Assembly: GCF_030758295.1 (NCBI RefSeq)
Contig: NZ_CP132335.1
Span: 3,324,412 to 3,388,411, forward strand
Direction: 5' to 3'
Source: Pararhizobium sp. IMCC21322
GTDB taxonomy: Bacteria; Pseudomonadota; Alphaproteobacteria; Rhizobiales; GCA-2746425
DNA: 64,000 nt
Positions within the stretch are counted from its first letter, which is position 1. The number at the start of each line of letters is the position of its first letter. The position numbers and the translations under genes were made by a program. This document shows positions 34,311-44,242 of this stretch, one piece after another. Below the pieces are notes generated by a model. The model saw only the letters and a program-made list of their open reading frames with translations. It was not told where the DNA came from and searched no databases.

Positions 34311-35690
34311 TTAATGGTCGTGATCATGGTCATGGTCATGATCGTGACCATCTTCATCTTCGTCAGCGTTCAGCTCTTCCTTCGTCACGGTCTTGTCCGT
34401 CACATTGGCAAGCTCAAGCAGATAATCGACAACTTTTTCTTCAAACAGTGGCGCACGCAGACTGGCCATTGCTTCAGGATTGTTCCGATAATAATCGAAT
34501 GCCTGCTGTTCCTGACCCGGGAACTGGCGGATTTGCTCGATCAAAGCCCGCTGCAGCTCTTCATCCGTAATCTGAACCTTGTTGTTATCGCCAATTTCAG
34601 CCAGCACCAGACCGAGACGAACACGGCGCTCGGCAATCTTCTGATAGTCAGCCCGAGCTTCTTCTTCGGTTGTGTCTTCGTCTTCAAAGGATTTGCCATG
34701 TTGTTCAATATCATGGGTAACCTGACGCCAGATATTTTCAAATTCCTGCTCAACCAGAGTTGGCGGCAATTCAAAAGCGTGCATTTCGTCAAGTTGATCC
34801 AGAAGCTGACGCTTCACTTTCTGGCGGGTGACACCACCATACTGGCCTTCAACCTGCTGACGAACAGCTTCGCGGAGCTTTTCGATGGATTCCAGACCCA
34901 AGCGGGTTGCAAACTCATCGTCCAGCACCACGTCCCCGGGTGCTGCGACATCGCGCACAGTCACTTCAAACTCGGCATCCTGACCCTTAAGCATTTCTGC
35001 CTGATAGTCATCGGGAAACTTGACCTTGATGGTTTTTTCGTCACCGGCTTTCGCGCCGATCAGTTGTTCTTCAAAGCCGGGGATGAATTGACCTGATCCC
35101 AGCACCAGCATCGCGTTATCGTCCTGGCCGCCTTCAAACGGCTCACCATCCAGCTTGCCAAGATAGGCAATTGTCAGGCGGTCCTTGTCTTCAGCAGCAC
35201 CTGTCTTGGTTTCGTAAGGCCGATTGCTCTCACCGATTTCCTGAAGGCGCTCATCGATTTCTGCTTCGGAAACTTCCACAACAGGACGCTCAATCGTCAG
35301 CTTGCCATAGTCCAGTTCTTCAATGGCCGGTACGATTTCGTAGGAAATCTTATAGGCAAGGTCAGCGTCGCCACTCAGAATTTTATCTGCAGCGCCTTCT
35401 TCTTCAGGCAGCTCGATCTTCGGCTGCATGGCGGGTTTTTCGGACCGGTCAGAAATGGCCTTTTGAGAAGACTGGTTCAGCTCTTCCTGCAAAATGTCGC
35501 TCATGATGGACTTGCCATACATCTGACGCAGATGCGCAACGGGCACCTTACCTTTGCGGAAACCTTTAAGCTGAACCTTATCTTTCAGTTCATCCAGTTT
35601 CGCTTCCATGCGATCTTTCATGTGCGACGCCGGAACCACAATGTCCAGTTCGCGCTTCAAGCCTTCGTTCAGGGTTTCACTAACCTGCAT
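34311..35690 (-). CDS. tig: Trigger factor, with His/Asp-rich C-terminal tail
   Basis: 459 residues from ATG 35690, which has AGGACG upstream; the frame is open to 35744. It is the ribosome-bound chaperone and prolyl isomerase that meets nascent chains. The N-terminal domain has the ribosome-binding signature GFRKGKVPVAHLRQMYG near residue 42. The middle FKBP-like domain has GKLDGEPFEGG, and the C-terminal helical arms follow. The last 18 residues are DEDEDG followed by alternating His and Asp, a strong candidate metal-binding tail. tig is usually next to clpP in many bacteria, but not here. Confidence 0.96.
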   Translation of the reverse strand: MQVSETLNEGLKRELDIVVPASHMKDRMEAKLDELKDKVQLKGFRKGKVPVAHLRQMYGKSIMSDILQEELNQSSQKAISDRSEKPAMQPKIELPEEEGAADKILSGDADLAYKISYEIVPAIEELDYGKLTIERPVVEVSEAEIDERLQEIGESNRPYETKTGAAEDKDRLTIAYLGKLDGEPFEGGQDDNAMLVLGSGQFIPGFEEQLIGAKAGDEKTIKVKFPDDYQAEMLKGQDAEFEVTVRDVAAPGDVVLDDEFATRLGLESIEKLREAVRQQVEGQYGGVTRQKVKRQLLDQLDEMHAFELPPTLVEQEFENIWRQVTHDIEQHGKSFEDEDTTEEEARADYQKIAERRVRLGLVLAEIGDNNKVQITDEELQRALIEQIRQFPGQEQQAFDYYRNNPEAMASLRAPLFEEKVVDYLLELANVTDKTVTKEELNADEDEDGHDHDHDHDHDH

Positions 35691-35830
35691 CTTTGTCGTC
35701 CTGACGTTTAATTGGCCAGCTGCCCAACTCCGGTTCAGCGGCATTATATTATTGTTTCAAACCTGGATGCTCACATGCCTAGATGATCACATGCATTGAT
35801 GACCGCATAAAGCGCGTGACCACATTGAAC

Positions 35831-35915
35831 TGGTGCGGGCGGAGGGACTTGAACCCCCACAGCTTGCGCCACAAGAACCTAAATCTTGCGTGTCTACCAA
35901 TTCCACCACGCCCGC
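35831..35915 (-). tRNA. tRNA-Leu (anticodon TAG)
   Basis: 85 bases including encoded CCA. The acceptor arm pairs GCGGGCG with CGCCCGC, there is a long variable arm as expected for leucine tRNAs, and the anticodon stem CAAGA/TCTTG encloses TTTAGGT, giving anticodon TAG. Confidence 0.94.
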
Positions 35916-36710
<795 letters not shown>

Positions 36711-36791
36711 AAAAACAACTAAATTTTCTGGGGCTTTTCTGATAGAGCCCCTCCACGTCAACTATAAAGAAAGACCAAAGGAAAGCGATCT

Positions 36792-38211
36792 ATGGCAACC
36801 GAAAATGACATTCTGAAACAGATCAAAGATGACGACATCCAATATGTCGACCTGCGTTTCACCGATCCACGGGGAAAAATGCACCACGTCACAATGGACG
36901 CATCTGTCGTTGATGAAGACATGTTCGCCGATGGCGTCATGTTCGATGGATCCTCCATCGCCGGCTGGAAAGCCATCAATGAATCTGACATGACACTGAT
37001 GCCTGATGCATCAACTTCTGCCAAAGATCCGTTCTTTCAGGCGCCAACCCTGGCGATATTCTGCGATATTCTGCGATATTCTGGACCCGATCAGCGGCGA
37101 AGGCTATAATCGCGATCCACGCATGACCGCCAAGAAAGCCGAAGCCTACGTCAAATCATCCGGCACTGGCGACACTGTATATGTTGGCCCTGAGGCTGAA
37201 TTTTTCGTGTTTGACGATGTGCGGTTTTCCACAGAACCTTATAACACCGGGTTCCTGCTCGACAGCTCTGAACTGCCCGTAAATTCCTACTCGGAATATG
37301 AAGGCGGCAATATGGGTCACCGGCCACGGACCAAAGGTGGCTATTTCCCGGTTCCGCCTGTGGATTCCGGACAGGACTGGCGCGGCGACATGCTGCAGAA
37401 AATGAAGGAAATGGGCGTGGTTGTTGAAAAACACCACCACGAAGTTGCTTCTGCACAGCACGAACTGGGCCTGGTCTTCCAGACATTGACAAAAATGGCC
37501 GACCACCAGCAGATCTACAAATATGTTGTCCATCAGGTAGCTCATGCATGGGGCAAAACAGCCACATTCATGCCAAAGCCCGTCTTTGGCGACAACGGCA
37601 CCGGGATGCACTGCCACCAGTCCATCTGGAGAGACGGCAATCCGCTGTTTGCTGGCAATCAATATGCTGATCTGTCGGAAGAATGCCTGTTCTATATTGG
37701 CGGCATTCTGAAACACGCAAAAGCGATCAACGCATTCACAAACCCATCAACCAACTCTTACAAGCGTTTGGTTCCAGGTTATGAAGCACCGGTTCTGCTG
37801 GCCTACTCTGCACGCAACCGCTCCGCTTCCTGCCGCATTCCGTTCAGTGCATCGCCAAAAGGCAAGCGCGTTGAAATCAGGTTCCCTGATCCGACAGCCA
37901 ATCCTTACCTTGCCTTCACGGCTCTGCTGATGGCTGGTCTTGATGGTATCAAGAACAAGCTGCATCCTGGCGAGGCCATGGATAAGGATCTTTATGATCT
38001 GCCACCAGCGGAACTGGCGGAAATCCCGACCGTTGCAGGCTCCCTGCGGGAAGCTCTGGAATGCCTTGACGCTGACCGCGACTTCCTGAAAGCCGGTGGC
38101 GTGATGGATGATGATCAGATCGACGCCTATGTTGAGCTGAAAATGGAAGAGAACATGCGTTACGAACAGACACCGCATCCGGTTGAGTTCGACATGTATT
38201 ATTCTGTGTAA
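36792..38211 (+). pseudogene. glnA: Glutamine synthetase type I, frameshifted by a 10-bp repeat expansion
   Basis: The start at 36792 has AAAGGAAAG upstream and the first 90 residues are normal GlnA ([32 protein letters not shown]). At 37053-37082 the unit GCGATATTCT occurs three times in a row. The first frame then runs into TAA at 37109, while the rest of the protein is in the +1 frame and ends at 38211. The 1420-base span minus one 10-base unit gives 1410 bases, or 469 residues, the standard GlnA length, and the sequence becomes [21 protein letters not shown] in the normal order. The adenylylation site DLYDLPPAE is intact. As written, the window encodes only a 105-residue fragment plus a possible 401-residue C-terminal frame from 37006. 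Confidence 0.93.
37053..37082 (+). repeat. Three tandem copies of a 10-bp unit inside glnA
   Basis: Perfect copies of GCGATATTCT lie at 37053, 37063 and 37073. Two copies encode the normal glutamine synthetase sequence; the third shifts the frame by one base. Slipped-strand replication at such a repeat could add or remove units. Confidence 0.95.
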
Positions 38212-38233
38212 AAGCTACCAGATATCAAAAATC

Positions 38234-38263
38234 AAAGGCGTCCTTCGGGGCGCCTTTTTTTTT
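38234..38263 (+). terminator. Rho-independent terminator after glnA
   Basis: AGGCGTCC and GGGCGCCT form an eight-base stem with one G-U pair around a TTCG tetraloop, followed by a run of nine T. It lies 22 bases after the glnA stop codon. Confidence 0.93.
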
Positions 38264-38439
38264 GGAACAAACCGCTCAATGCACGACACTTGTTCAGGAC
38301 AACTGCAGGTGGCCGGCTCGGACCAACTTCAGTGAGTTGATGAAATCCATCAGCAGTAGAGATCTGTGACAATGGGCGCCCACAATAAAGATACAACCCG
38401 TCAAGATTTTAGATCAACGGAAATTGTGGCTGTTATGTA

Positions 38440-38616
38440 TTACAATACATAGAATAGCAGGAAGAAGAATAAGAATGGCATACCAAAGGCAACTGGTATG
38501 AATATCCTAAATTCAATCGCTTTAAAAACTGCCTCATGTGCAGATTTATAATTAACAGCAGCTGGCGAAGCTAATACAATACTAGCTTCGCCAGCTGATG
38601 TGGACTTGTCGCCCAT
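38440..38616 (-). CDS. Small C-terminally anchored membrane protein (hypothetical)
   Basis: 58 residues from ATG 38616, which has GAGGATCAT directly upstream. The frame is also open to 38658 but without a ribosome binding site. The first half is small and polar; the last 25 residues are a single hydrophobic segment rich in Phe that ends the protein, so a tail-anchored topology is likely. A 15-base perfect inverted repeat (38559-38597) lies within the coding region. I do not recognise a family. Confidence 0.45.
   Translation of the reverse strand: MGDKSTSAGEASIVLASPAAVNYKSAHEAVFKAIEFRIFIPVAFGMPFLFFFLLFYVL
38559..38597. repeat. 15-bp perfect inverted repeat with 9-base loop
   Basis: CAGCTGGCGAAGCTA and TAGCTTCGCCAGCTG are exact reverse complements separated by ATACAATAC. 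The repeat lies within a small membrane-protein ORF. No T tract follows on either strand, so it is not a typical terminator. Confidence 0.8.
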
Positions 38617-38890
38617 ATGATCCTCGACACAATACCTGACCAGATCTGAAGGTAACATCGCGCATTAAGGTAAACTTTTGGTTGCCAAAACCGGATCATG
38701 AGCTTTTTTTGATTTTTTTTCCTATGGCGCGCAATTCCCTCCACTGCCCATCAGCAACACATGGTTGGCCCGGAAGCGTTCATCCGCAGAAATGCAACAA
38801 AAATTGCTCCAATTTGAACGCTCCCGCCACTTTTTGTTCTATCTTTGTCTATAGTTGTGCGACCGAATCACCATGGGACCACAACAGGAT

Positions 38891-40951
38891 ATGAGCAACG
38901 CAGAGGATCTTTTTGGCAGCGGCACGCCCTCGACTGCCCCCTCATCGACCAAGACACCATCTCAGTCCGCTCCCAGAAAGACGGCCCCGAAAGCGCGAGC
39001 AACCGGAAACTTCAGTGATCCGGAGGCCTACACTGCAGCCGACATCGAGGTGCTGGAAGGCCTGGAACCGGTCCGCAAGCGTCCCGGCATGTATATCGGC
39101 GGCACAGATGAGAAAGCGCTTCATCACCTGTTCTCAGAAGTCATTGATAACTCAATGGATGAGGCCATCGCTGGCCACGCCAATTGGATTGAAGTGAACT
39201 GTAACGCCGACGGGTCTCTCAGCGTCACCGACAATGGCCGTGGCATCCCGGTTGATCCACACCCGAAATTTAAAGACCGCTCCGCTTTGGAAGTCATCAT
39301 GACCACTTTGCATGCTGGTGGTAAATTCGACTCCAAGGTCTATGAAACCTCCGGCGGTCTGCATGGCGTGGGTATATCTGTCGTCAATGCCCTGTCAGAC
39401 GTATTGGAAGTCGAGGTTGCCCGAAACAGAAAGCTGTACAGGCAGACCTTCTCCCGTGGCCTTGCAACAAGCTCTCTTGAAGATTTGGGCGACATCCAGA
39501 ACCGGCGTGGCACCAAAATTACATTTCACCCCGATGCCGAAATCTTTGGGCCTTCAGCCAGTTTCAAACCGGCGATCCTTTTCAAGATGGCGCGGGCAAA
39601 AGCCTATTTGTTCGGTGGTGTTGAAATCCGTTGGCGTTGCGATCCAAGCCTTCTGGGTGAAAAGGACACGACACCGGAGCAAGGCGTTTATCACTTCCCA
39701 GGTGGCCTGAAAGACTATCTGGAAGATCAGATGGATACAAAACACCGTGTAACCGATAAGATGTTTTCCGGTCAGGCCGGCCGTCGTGGTGGTCACGGAT
39801 CGGTGGAATGGGCCTTGACCTGGTTTGCCGGTGACGGATTTGTACAATCCTACTGCAACACCGTACCAACGGGCGATGGCGGAACCCATGAAAGCGGATT
39901 GAGAACCGCCTTGCTGCGCGGCCTGAAGGCCTACGCCGAACTCACCGGTAATAAGCGGGCCTCTGTCATAACGTCAGATGATGTGATGACGTCCTCAGCA
40001 GCCATGCTGTCCGTGTTTGTCCGCGAGCCTGAATTTGTCGGCCAGACAAAGGACAAGCTTGCCACAGCGGAAGCGACAAAAATCGTGGAAGGCGCAATAC
40101 GTGATGCCTTCGATCACTGGCTGACCGGGTCTCCTTCCCAGGCCTCCAAATTGTTGGAATGGGTGGTAGATCGTGCCGAAGAGCGCCTGCGCCGCCGCCA
40201 GGAAAAAGAAATCAACCGCAAAAGCGCCACGCGGAAATTACGCCTCCCCGGCAAATTGGCAGATTGTTCCGGCAGTGCCGCTTCGGGCTCTGAGCTCTTT
40301 ATTGTAGAGGGTGACTCCGCTGGTGGGTCAGCCAAACAGGCACGAAACCGAAAGACCCAGGCGGTCCTGCCGCTGCGTGGCAAAATTCTCAATGTTGCCA
40401 ATGCAGGGCGCGAAAAGCTGGCCGCCAATCAGCAATTGTCAGACCTCAGCCAGGCGCTTGGCACCGGCCTGCGCAGCAATTACCGTTCCAGCGAACTGCG
40501 CTACGATAAAATCGTGATCATGACGGATGCGGATGTCGATGGGGCTCATATCGCCGCCCTGCTGATTACGTTTTTCTATCGTGAAATGCCCGACCTTATT
40601 GAAGACGGGCACCTTTATCTCGCCGTGCCACCGCTTTACCGCATCAGCCAGGGTGGAAAGACACTTTATGCGCGTGATGATGCGCATAAGGACGAATTGC
40701 TTGATTCAGAATTCAATGCCCGTGGAAAAATCGATATTGGCCGGTTTAAGGGTCTTGGCGAAATGATGCCTGCTCAGCTAAAAGAAACAACAATGAATCC
40801 AAAAACGCGGACGATGTTGAAAGTTCGCATCGAAGACAGCGAAGTTCAAATGACAAAGGACTCAGTCGAGCAACTCATGGGCAACAAACCAGAGGCTCGA
40901 TTTACCTTTATTCAGGAAAATGCTGAATTCGCCAGCGATTTGGATATATAA
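38891..40951 (+). CDS. parE: DNA topoisomerase IV subunit B
   Basis: 686 residues from ATG 38891, which has AGGAT just upstream; in-frame ATGs at 38855 and 38873 lack a site. A Ser/Pro/Lys-rich N-terminal stretch of about 40 residues precedes the GHKL ATPase domain, which shows RPGMYIGG, DNSMDEAIAGHA, DNGRGIPVDPHP and GGLHGVGISVVNAL. The TOPRIM region has VEGDSAGGSAKQARNRK and DADVDGAHI. The missing GyrB-specific insert and the overall length favour ParE over GyrB. It decatenates daughter chromosomes with ParC, which is not in the window. Confidence 0.95.
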   Translation: MSNAEDLFGSGTPSTAPSSTKTPSQSAPRKTAPKARATGNFSDPEAYTAADIEVLEGLEPVRKRPGMYIGGTDEKALHHLFSEVIDNSMDEAIAGHANWIEVNCNADGSLSVTDNGRGIPVDPHPKFKDRSALEVIMTTLHAGGKFDSKVYETSGGLHGVGISVVNALSDVLEVEVARNRKLYRQTFSRGLATSSLEDLGDIQNRRGTKITFHPDAEIFGPSASFKPAILFKMARAKAYLFGGVEIRWRCDPSLLGEKDTTPEQGVYHFPGGLKDYLEDQMDTKHRVTDKMFSGQAGRRGGHGSVEWALTWFAGDGFVQSYCNTVPTGDGGTHESGLRTALLRGLKAYAELTGNKRASVITSDDVMTSSAAMLSVFVREPEFVGQTKDKLATAEATKIVEGAIRDAFDHWLTGSPSQASKLLEWVVDRAEERLRRRQEKEINRKSATRKLRLPGKLADCSGSAASGSELFIVEGDSAGGSAKQARNRKTQAVLPLRGKILNVANAGREKLAANQQLSDLSQALGTGLRSNYRSSELRYDKIVIMTDADVDGAHIAALLITFFYREMPDLIEDGHLYLAVPPLYRISQGGKTLYARDDAHKDELLDSEFNARGKIDIGRFKGLGEMMPAQLKETTMNPKTRTMLKVRIEDSEVQMTKDSVEQLMGNKPEARFTFIQENAEFASDLDI

Positions 40952-41024
40952 GCCCTGTGATCACCGATGTGAGCCGCATCCTGTGTGGCTGACTTAGTAA
41001 AAATAAATAAATTACGGCGTATTA

Positions 41025-41492
41025 ATGAAGTTTAAAAAGACGTTTTTTGCAGCAGCATGCCTAGCCATATTGCCATTATCCTTAACGACCACACACGACG
41101 CGAGAGCGTCAGAAAGTGTCCAGCGTGCTCTGGAAAGCCTGGCACCCTCGGTTCGGTTCGTGCAATCGGCGGGCCAATGGCGCGGGCCAAACGGACAAAT
41201 TGGAACACATCGCATTGTTTTGCTGGCCAATCCCGACGAAACACAATCTCTTTATATTCAATGGGTTCCACTGAATAAAGGCGGCCAAAGCACGGCACCC
41301 TATGCGTTGGAAATCGATGAGATCAGCAAGCTGAATCAGGAAATTATCGGCGTCTCCGCACAGGTCGGTGTGAGAGGGGAACTGAGTGTGTATCTGGAAG
41401 CAGAGCCCACGGATGACCCAAATGTCCCTTATGGGTATGAGCTCTTTTTGAAGGATCGCAATACCTATTCATTCGGTGGGGCAAGTAACTGA
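41025..41492 (+). CDS. Exported protein of unknown function
   Basis: 155 residues. The signal peptide runs to about residue 28 (DARA-SE). The mature part of about 127 residues is rich in short beta-like segments such as RIVLLANPD and LYIQWVPLN, and has no cysteine, no lipobox and no recognisable catalytic motif. It lies alone between parE and the DEAD-box helicase gene. Periplasmic location is the only firm inference. Confidence 0.8.
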   Translation: MKFKKTFFAAACLAILPLSLTTTHDARASESVQRALESLAPSVRFVQSAGQWRGPNGQIGTHRIVLLANPDETQSLYIQWVPLNKGGQSTAPYALEIDEISKLNQEIIGVSAQVGVRGELSVYLEAEPTDDPNVPYGYELFLKDRNTYSFGGASN

Positions 41493-41607
41493 TAGTTCTT
41501 AGATTTGTTGACATTTCTAACTGTTACCCTATGTTGCCGGAAACAATTGACTGACGCTATTAGCGTCGCAACAGATTGGTTCGAAACCCATCTCTGAAAA
41601 GCCCCAA

Positions 41608-43056
41608 ATGACATTTGACGAACTTGGACTAAGCCCAAAAGTGCTCGCTGCAGTGGAGCGTGTTGGTTATACAGAACCGACACCCATTCAAGCGGGCGCG
41701 ATCCCCTACGTTTTGCAAAAGCGCGACGTATTGGGAACAGCGCAGACTGGAACCGGTAAAACAGCCAGTTTTACCTTGCCAATGCTGACTCTGCTTGAAA
41801 AAGGCCGCGCGCGCGCGCGCATGCCCAGAACCCTCATTTTAGAGCCGACACGCGAATTGGCGGCACAGGTCGAAGAAAACTTCAAGATTTATGGCTCGGG
41901 TCATAAATTAAATGTTGCCCTTCTGATCGGTGGCGTTTCCTTTGACGAGCAGGAAAAAAAGCTGATGCGTGGCGCGGATGTGCTGATTGCCACGCCCGGT
42001 CGCCTGCTGGACCATTTTGAACGCGGCAAACTGCTTCTGACCGGTGTAGATATTCTGGTTATTGATGAAGCCGATCGCATGCTGGATATGGGTTTCATTC
42101 CCGATATTGAGCGTATCTGCAAATTGATTCCGTTCACACGACAGACCCTGTTCTTTTCGGCAACCATGCCGAATGAGATTCAGAAACTGGCTGACCAGTT
42201 TCTGCACAACCCGGCTCGGGTGGAAGTTGCCGCACGATCTTCGGCAGCCCTCACAGTGACACAAAACGTTGTTCATTGCGGATCAAAGCCAGCCGAAAAA
42301 CGTGCAGCGCTTCGGCATTTGATTGATAATGCCGCCGATCTCCAGAACGCCATCATATTCTGCAATCGCAAACGTGACGTGGCCACTGTGGCTCGGTCGC
42401 TGGAACGCCATGGTTATAATGCTGGTGCTTTGCACGGCGATATGGATCAGCATGCACGCATGAAAATGCTCGCATCATTCAAGGATTTGAGTACAAAACT
42501 GCTCGTTGCAAGTGATGTAGCGGCCCGTGGCCTGGATATTCCAGAAGTCAGCCACGTGTTCAACTTCGATGTGCCGACACATGCGGAAGACTATGTCCAT
42601 CGGATAGGTCGGACAGGCCGTGCCGGTCGCAATGGAGCGGCCTATACGCTTGTGTCCAAATCCGATCAGAAATACCTTGATGCCGTCGAAAAGCTCATCG
42701 GCAAGCCCTTGATTGAAGTGTCCGAAAAATCGGCTGGCGTGCCACACGGTGCACAAAAAGACGAAGCCGAAGCTGACAAAGAGAACCGAACAGAACAGCC
42801 GGAAAGTAGGAAGCCACGGCGCTCTGAGAGAAAGCCTCGACGAGCCGCCACAAAGCCACAACCTGAAGCTGAAAACACGAGTAAATCCACACGCGATACT
42901 GGAAAAACGACCGGTCCAGACAAATCAGAAGAGTCTCAGAAGACACGCAGTCCCAAGGGCACGAATCGTCGCAAACAGACGGCTAATGATAATGTGCCGT
43001 TTGCAGAAGCTGATCACGTACCGGCATTTCTGCTTCGCTCGGTGAGCATCAACTAG
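41608..43056 (+). CDS. DEAD-box RNA helicase (RhlE-like)
   Basis: 482 residues. All helicase core motifs are present: Q motif with PTPIQ, AQTGTGKT (motif I), PTRELA (Ia), GG, TPGR (Ib), DEAD in VIDEADRML (II), SAT (III), then ARGLDIPEV and HRIGRTGRAG (V and VI). The last 120 residues are a Lys/Arg/Glu-rich unstructured tail, typical of RhlE-type helicases that help ribosome assembly and mRNA decay in the cold. A run of CG dinucleotides (41806-41820) encodes part of the GRARARMPR segment just before motif Ia. Confidence 0.94.
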   Translation: MTFDELGLSPKVLAAVERVGYTEPTPIQAGAIPYVLQKRDVLGTAQTGTGKTASFTLPMLTLLEKGRARARMPRTLILEPTRELAAQVEENFKIYGSGHKLNVALLIGGVSFDEQEKKLMRGADVLIATPGRLLDHFERGKLLLTGVDILVIDEADRMLDMGFIPDIERICKLIPFTRQTLFFSATMPNEIQKLADQFLHNPARVEVAARSSAALTVTQNVVHCGSKPAEKRAALRHLIDNAADLQNAIIFCNRKRDVATVARSLERHGYNAGALHGDMDQHARMKMLASFKDLSTKLLVASDVAARGLDIPEVSHVFNFDVPTHAEDYVHRIGRTGRAGRNGAAYTLVSKSDQKYLDAVEKLIGKPLIEVSEKSAGVPHGAQKDEAEADKENRTEQPESRKPRRSERKPRRAATKPQPEAENTSKSTRDTGKTTGPDKSEESQKTRSPKGTNRRKQTANDNVPFAEADHVPAFLLRSVSIN

Positions 43057-43163
43057 AAGGTGTGTATCTTCTTAACAGCTTTGAACAAATAGGCCTGATT
43101 AACCCCGTCTTAAGCGTATCGTCATAACAATTGGTCATGATTATTTGGACGACCGGTTAAATT

Positions 43164-44219
43164 ATGGCTGAGCATGAAGATTTTCGTCGAACTTTGGTGC
43201 ATGGCGAAGCGGCACTGAAGCAGATTAAACGCTGCGAAGTTCCCGCGTTTCCACGCCACTATGAGCTTTGGTACACCTACTCGGCTGGTTTCGACCAGAA
43301 GCTCAACACAGCCATCAACGAAATTCTGCGGACGCGCGGCAAAGTCACACTTGAAGAAACCACCTATTTATATGACACGTTTCTGTCTCCATTCCGTCTG
43401 GGAGATAAGCTCGATCAGTTCGGCAGCAACTTCAGCGATCAGATAGAAACCATGCTTGGCAGCATTGGTCAAAGCATGGAAGTGAACGACGACTATTCAA
43501 CAACTCTGTCGGAACTTTCCAGCGAGCTTGGCGCGGCCAAAAATGCCGGTGCGGTCAAGAATGTTATTCATCAACTTGTGAAAGCAACTGCCGTTGTGCG
43601 TGCCTCGCACAAAGAGATGGAAGACCAGTTAAAAGAGTCCCAGTCGCAGGTTGCTGAACTGAAAGACAATCTGGAAGCGGCACGGTTTGAAAACCTTACC
43701 GATGAATTGACTGGCCTTGGCAATCGTCGCCTGTTTGACCAGACCATGACGCGCAAGGTGCAGGCCAGTTCAGGTATCGGCACAACCTTCTGCCTGATCA
43801 TGCTCGACATCGACCATTTCAAACAGTTCAACGATACTTGGGGCCACCAAACAGGTGATCAGGTCCTGAGACTTGTCGGCATGACAATAAAGAACTCCAT
43901 CTCGGCGCTGAACATTGCAGCCCGCTACGGTGGTGAGGAATTCGCTGTCATTATGCCTGACACCACATTGGATGAGGCAATCATGCAGGCGGATCACATC
44001 CGTGAAGCGATTAAGGACAGAAAGCTCCTGAAGCGTTCCACAGGGGAAAAGCTTGGCAATGTCACCGTATCAGCCGGCGTTGCGCGCTATGAACAGGCCG
44101 ACACTGCAATGACACTGATTGAACGGGCCGATGCGGCGCTCTATTCGGCAAAACGTGCCGGGAGAAATTGCGTCATGTCCGAAAAGGGTGACTTCGACGA
44201 AGACCGAATGGTTTCCTAG
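43164..44219 (+). CDS. Cytoplasmic diguanylate cyclase (GGDEF)
   Basis: 351 residues without a membrane segment. Residues 1-130 form an unrecognised helical sensor region, residues 130-175 a predicted coiled coil rich in Glu, Lys and Gln, and the rest a GGDEF domain with LTGLGNRRLFDQTM, DIDHFKQFNDTWGH and the active-site loop RYGGEEFAV. The loop is intact (GGEEF), so it should make cyclic-di-GMP. No RxxD inhibitory site precedes it. It stands alone between the helicase gene and the convergent TenA gene. Confidence 0.93.
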   Translation: MAEHEDFRRTLVHGEAALKQIKRCEVPAFPRHYELWYTYSAGFDQKLNTAINEILRTRGKVTLEETTYLYDTFLSPFRLGDKLDQFGSNFSDQIETMLGSIGQSMEVNDDYSTTLSELSSELGAAKNAGAVKNVIHQLVKATAVVRASHKEMEDQLKESQSQVAELKDNLEAARFENLTDELTGLGNRRLFDQTMTRKVQASSGIGTTFCLIMLDIDHFKQFNDTWGHQTGDQVLRLVGMTIKNSISALNIAARYGGEEFAVIMPDTTLDEAIMQADHIREAIKDRKLLKRSTGEKLGNVTVSAGVARYEQADTAMTLIERADAALYSAKRAGRNCVMSEKGDFDEDRMVS

Positions 44220-44242
44220 AGCACTTATTCTTCATGCGGCAA

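Noticed and set aside
34314-35096. 260-residue plus-strand frame
   Set aside because: It is exactly antisense to trigger factor. Its hydrophobic start arises from the complement of the His/Asp repeat, and it has no ribosome binding site or protein-like domain.
37006-38211. 401-residue frame starting at ATG 37006 as an independent gene
   Set aside because: Its first 15 codons are out-of-frame glnA sequence. It is the C-terminal part of the frameshifted glnA, not a separate protein.
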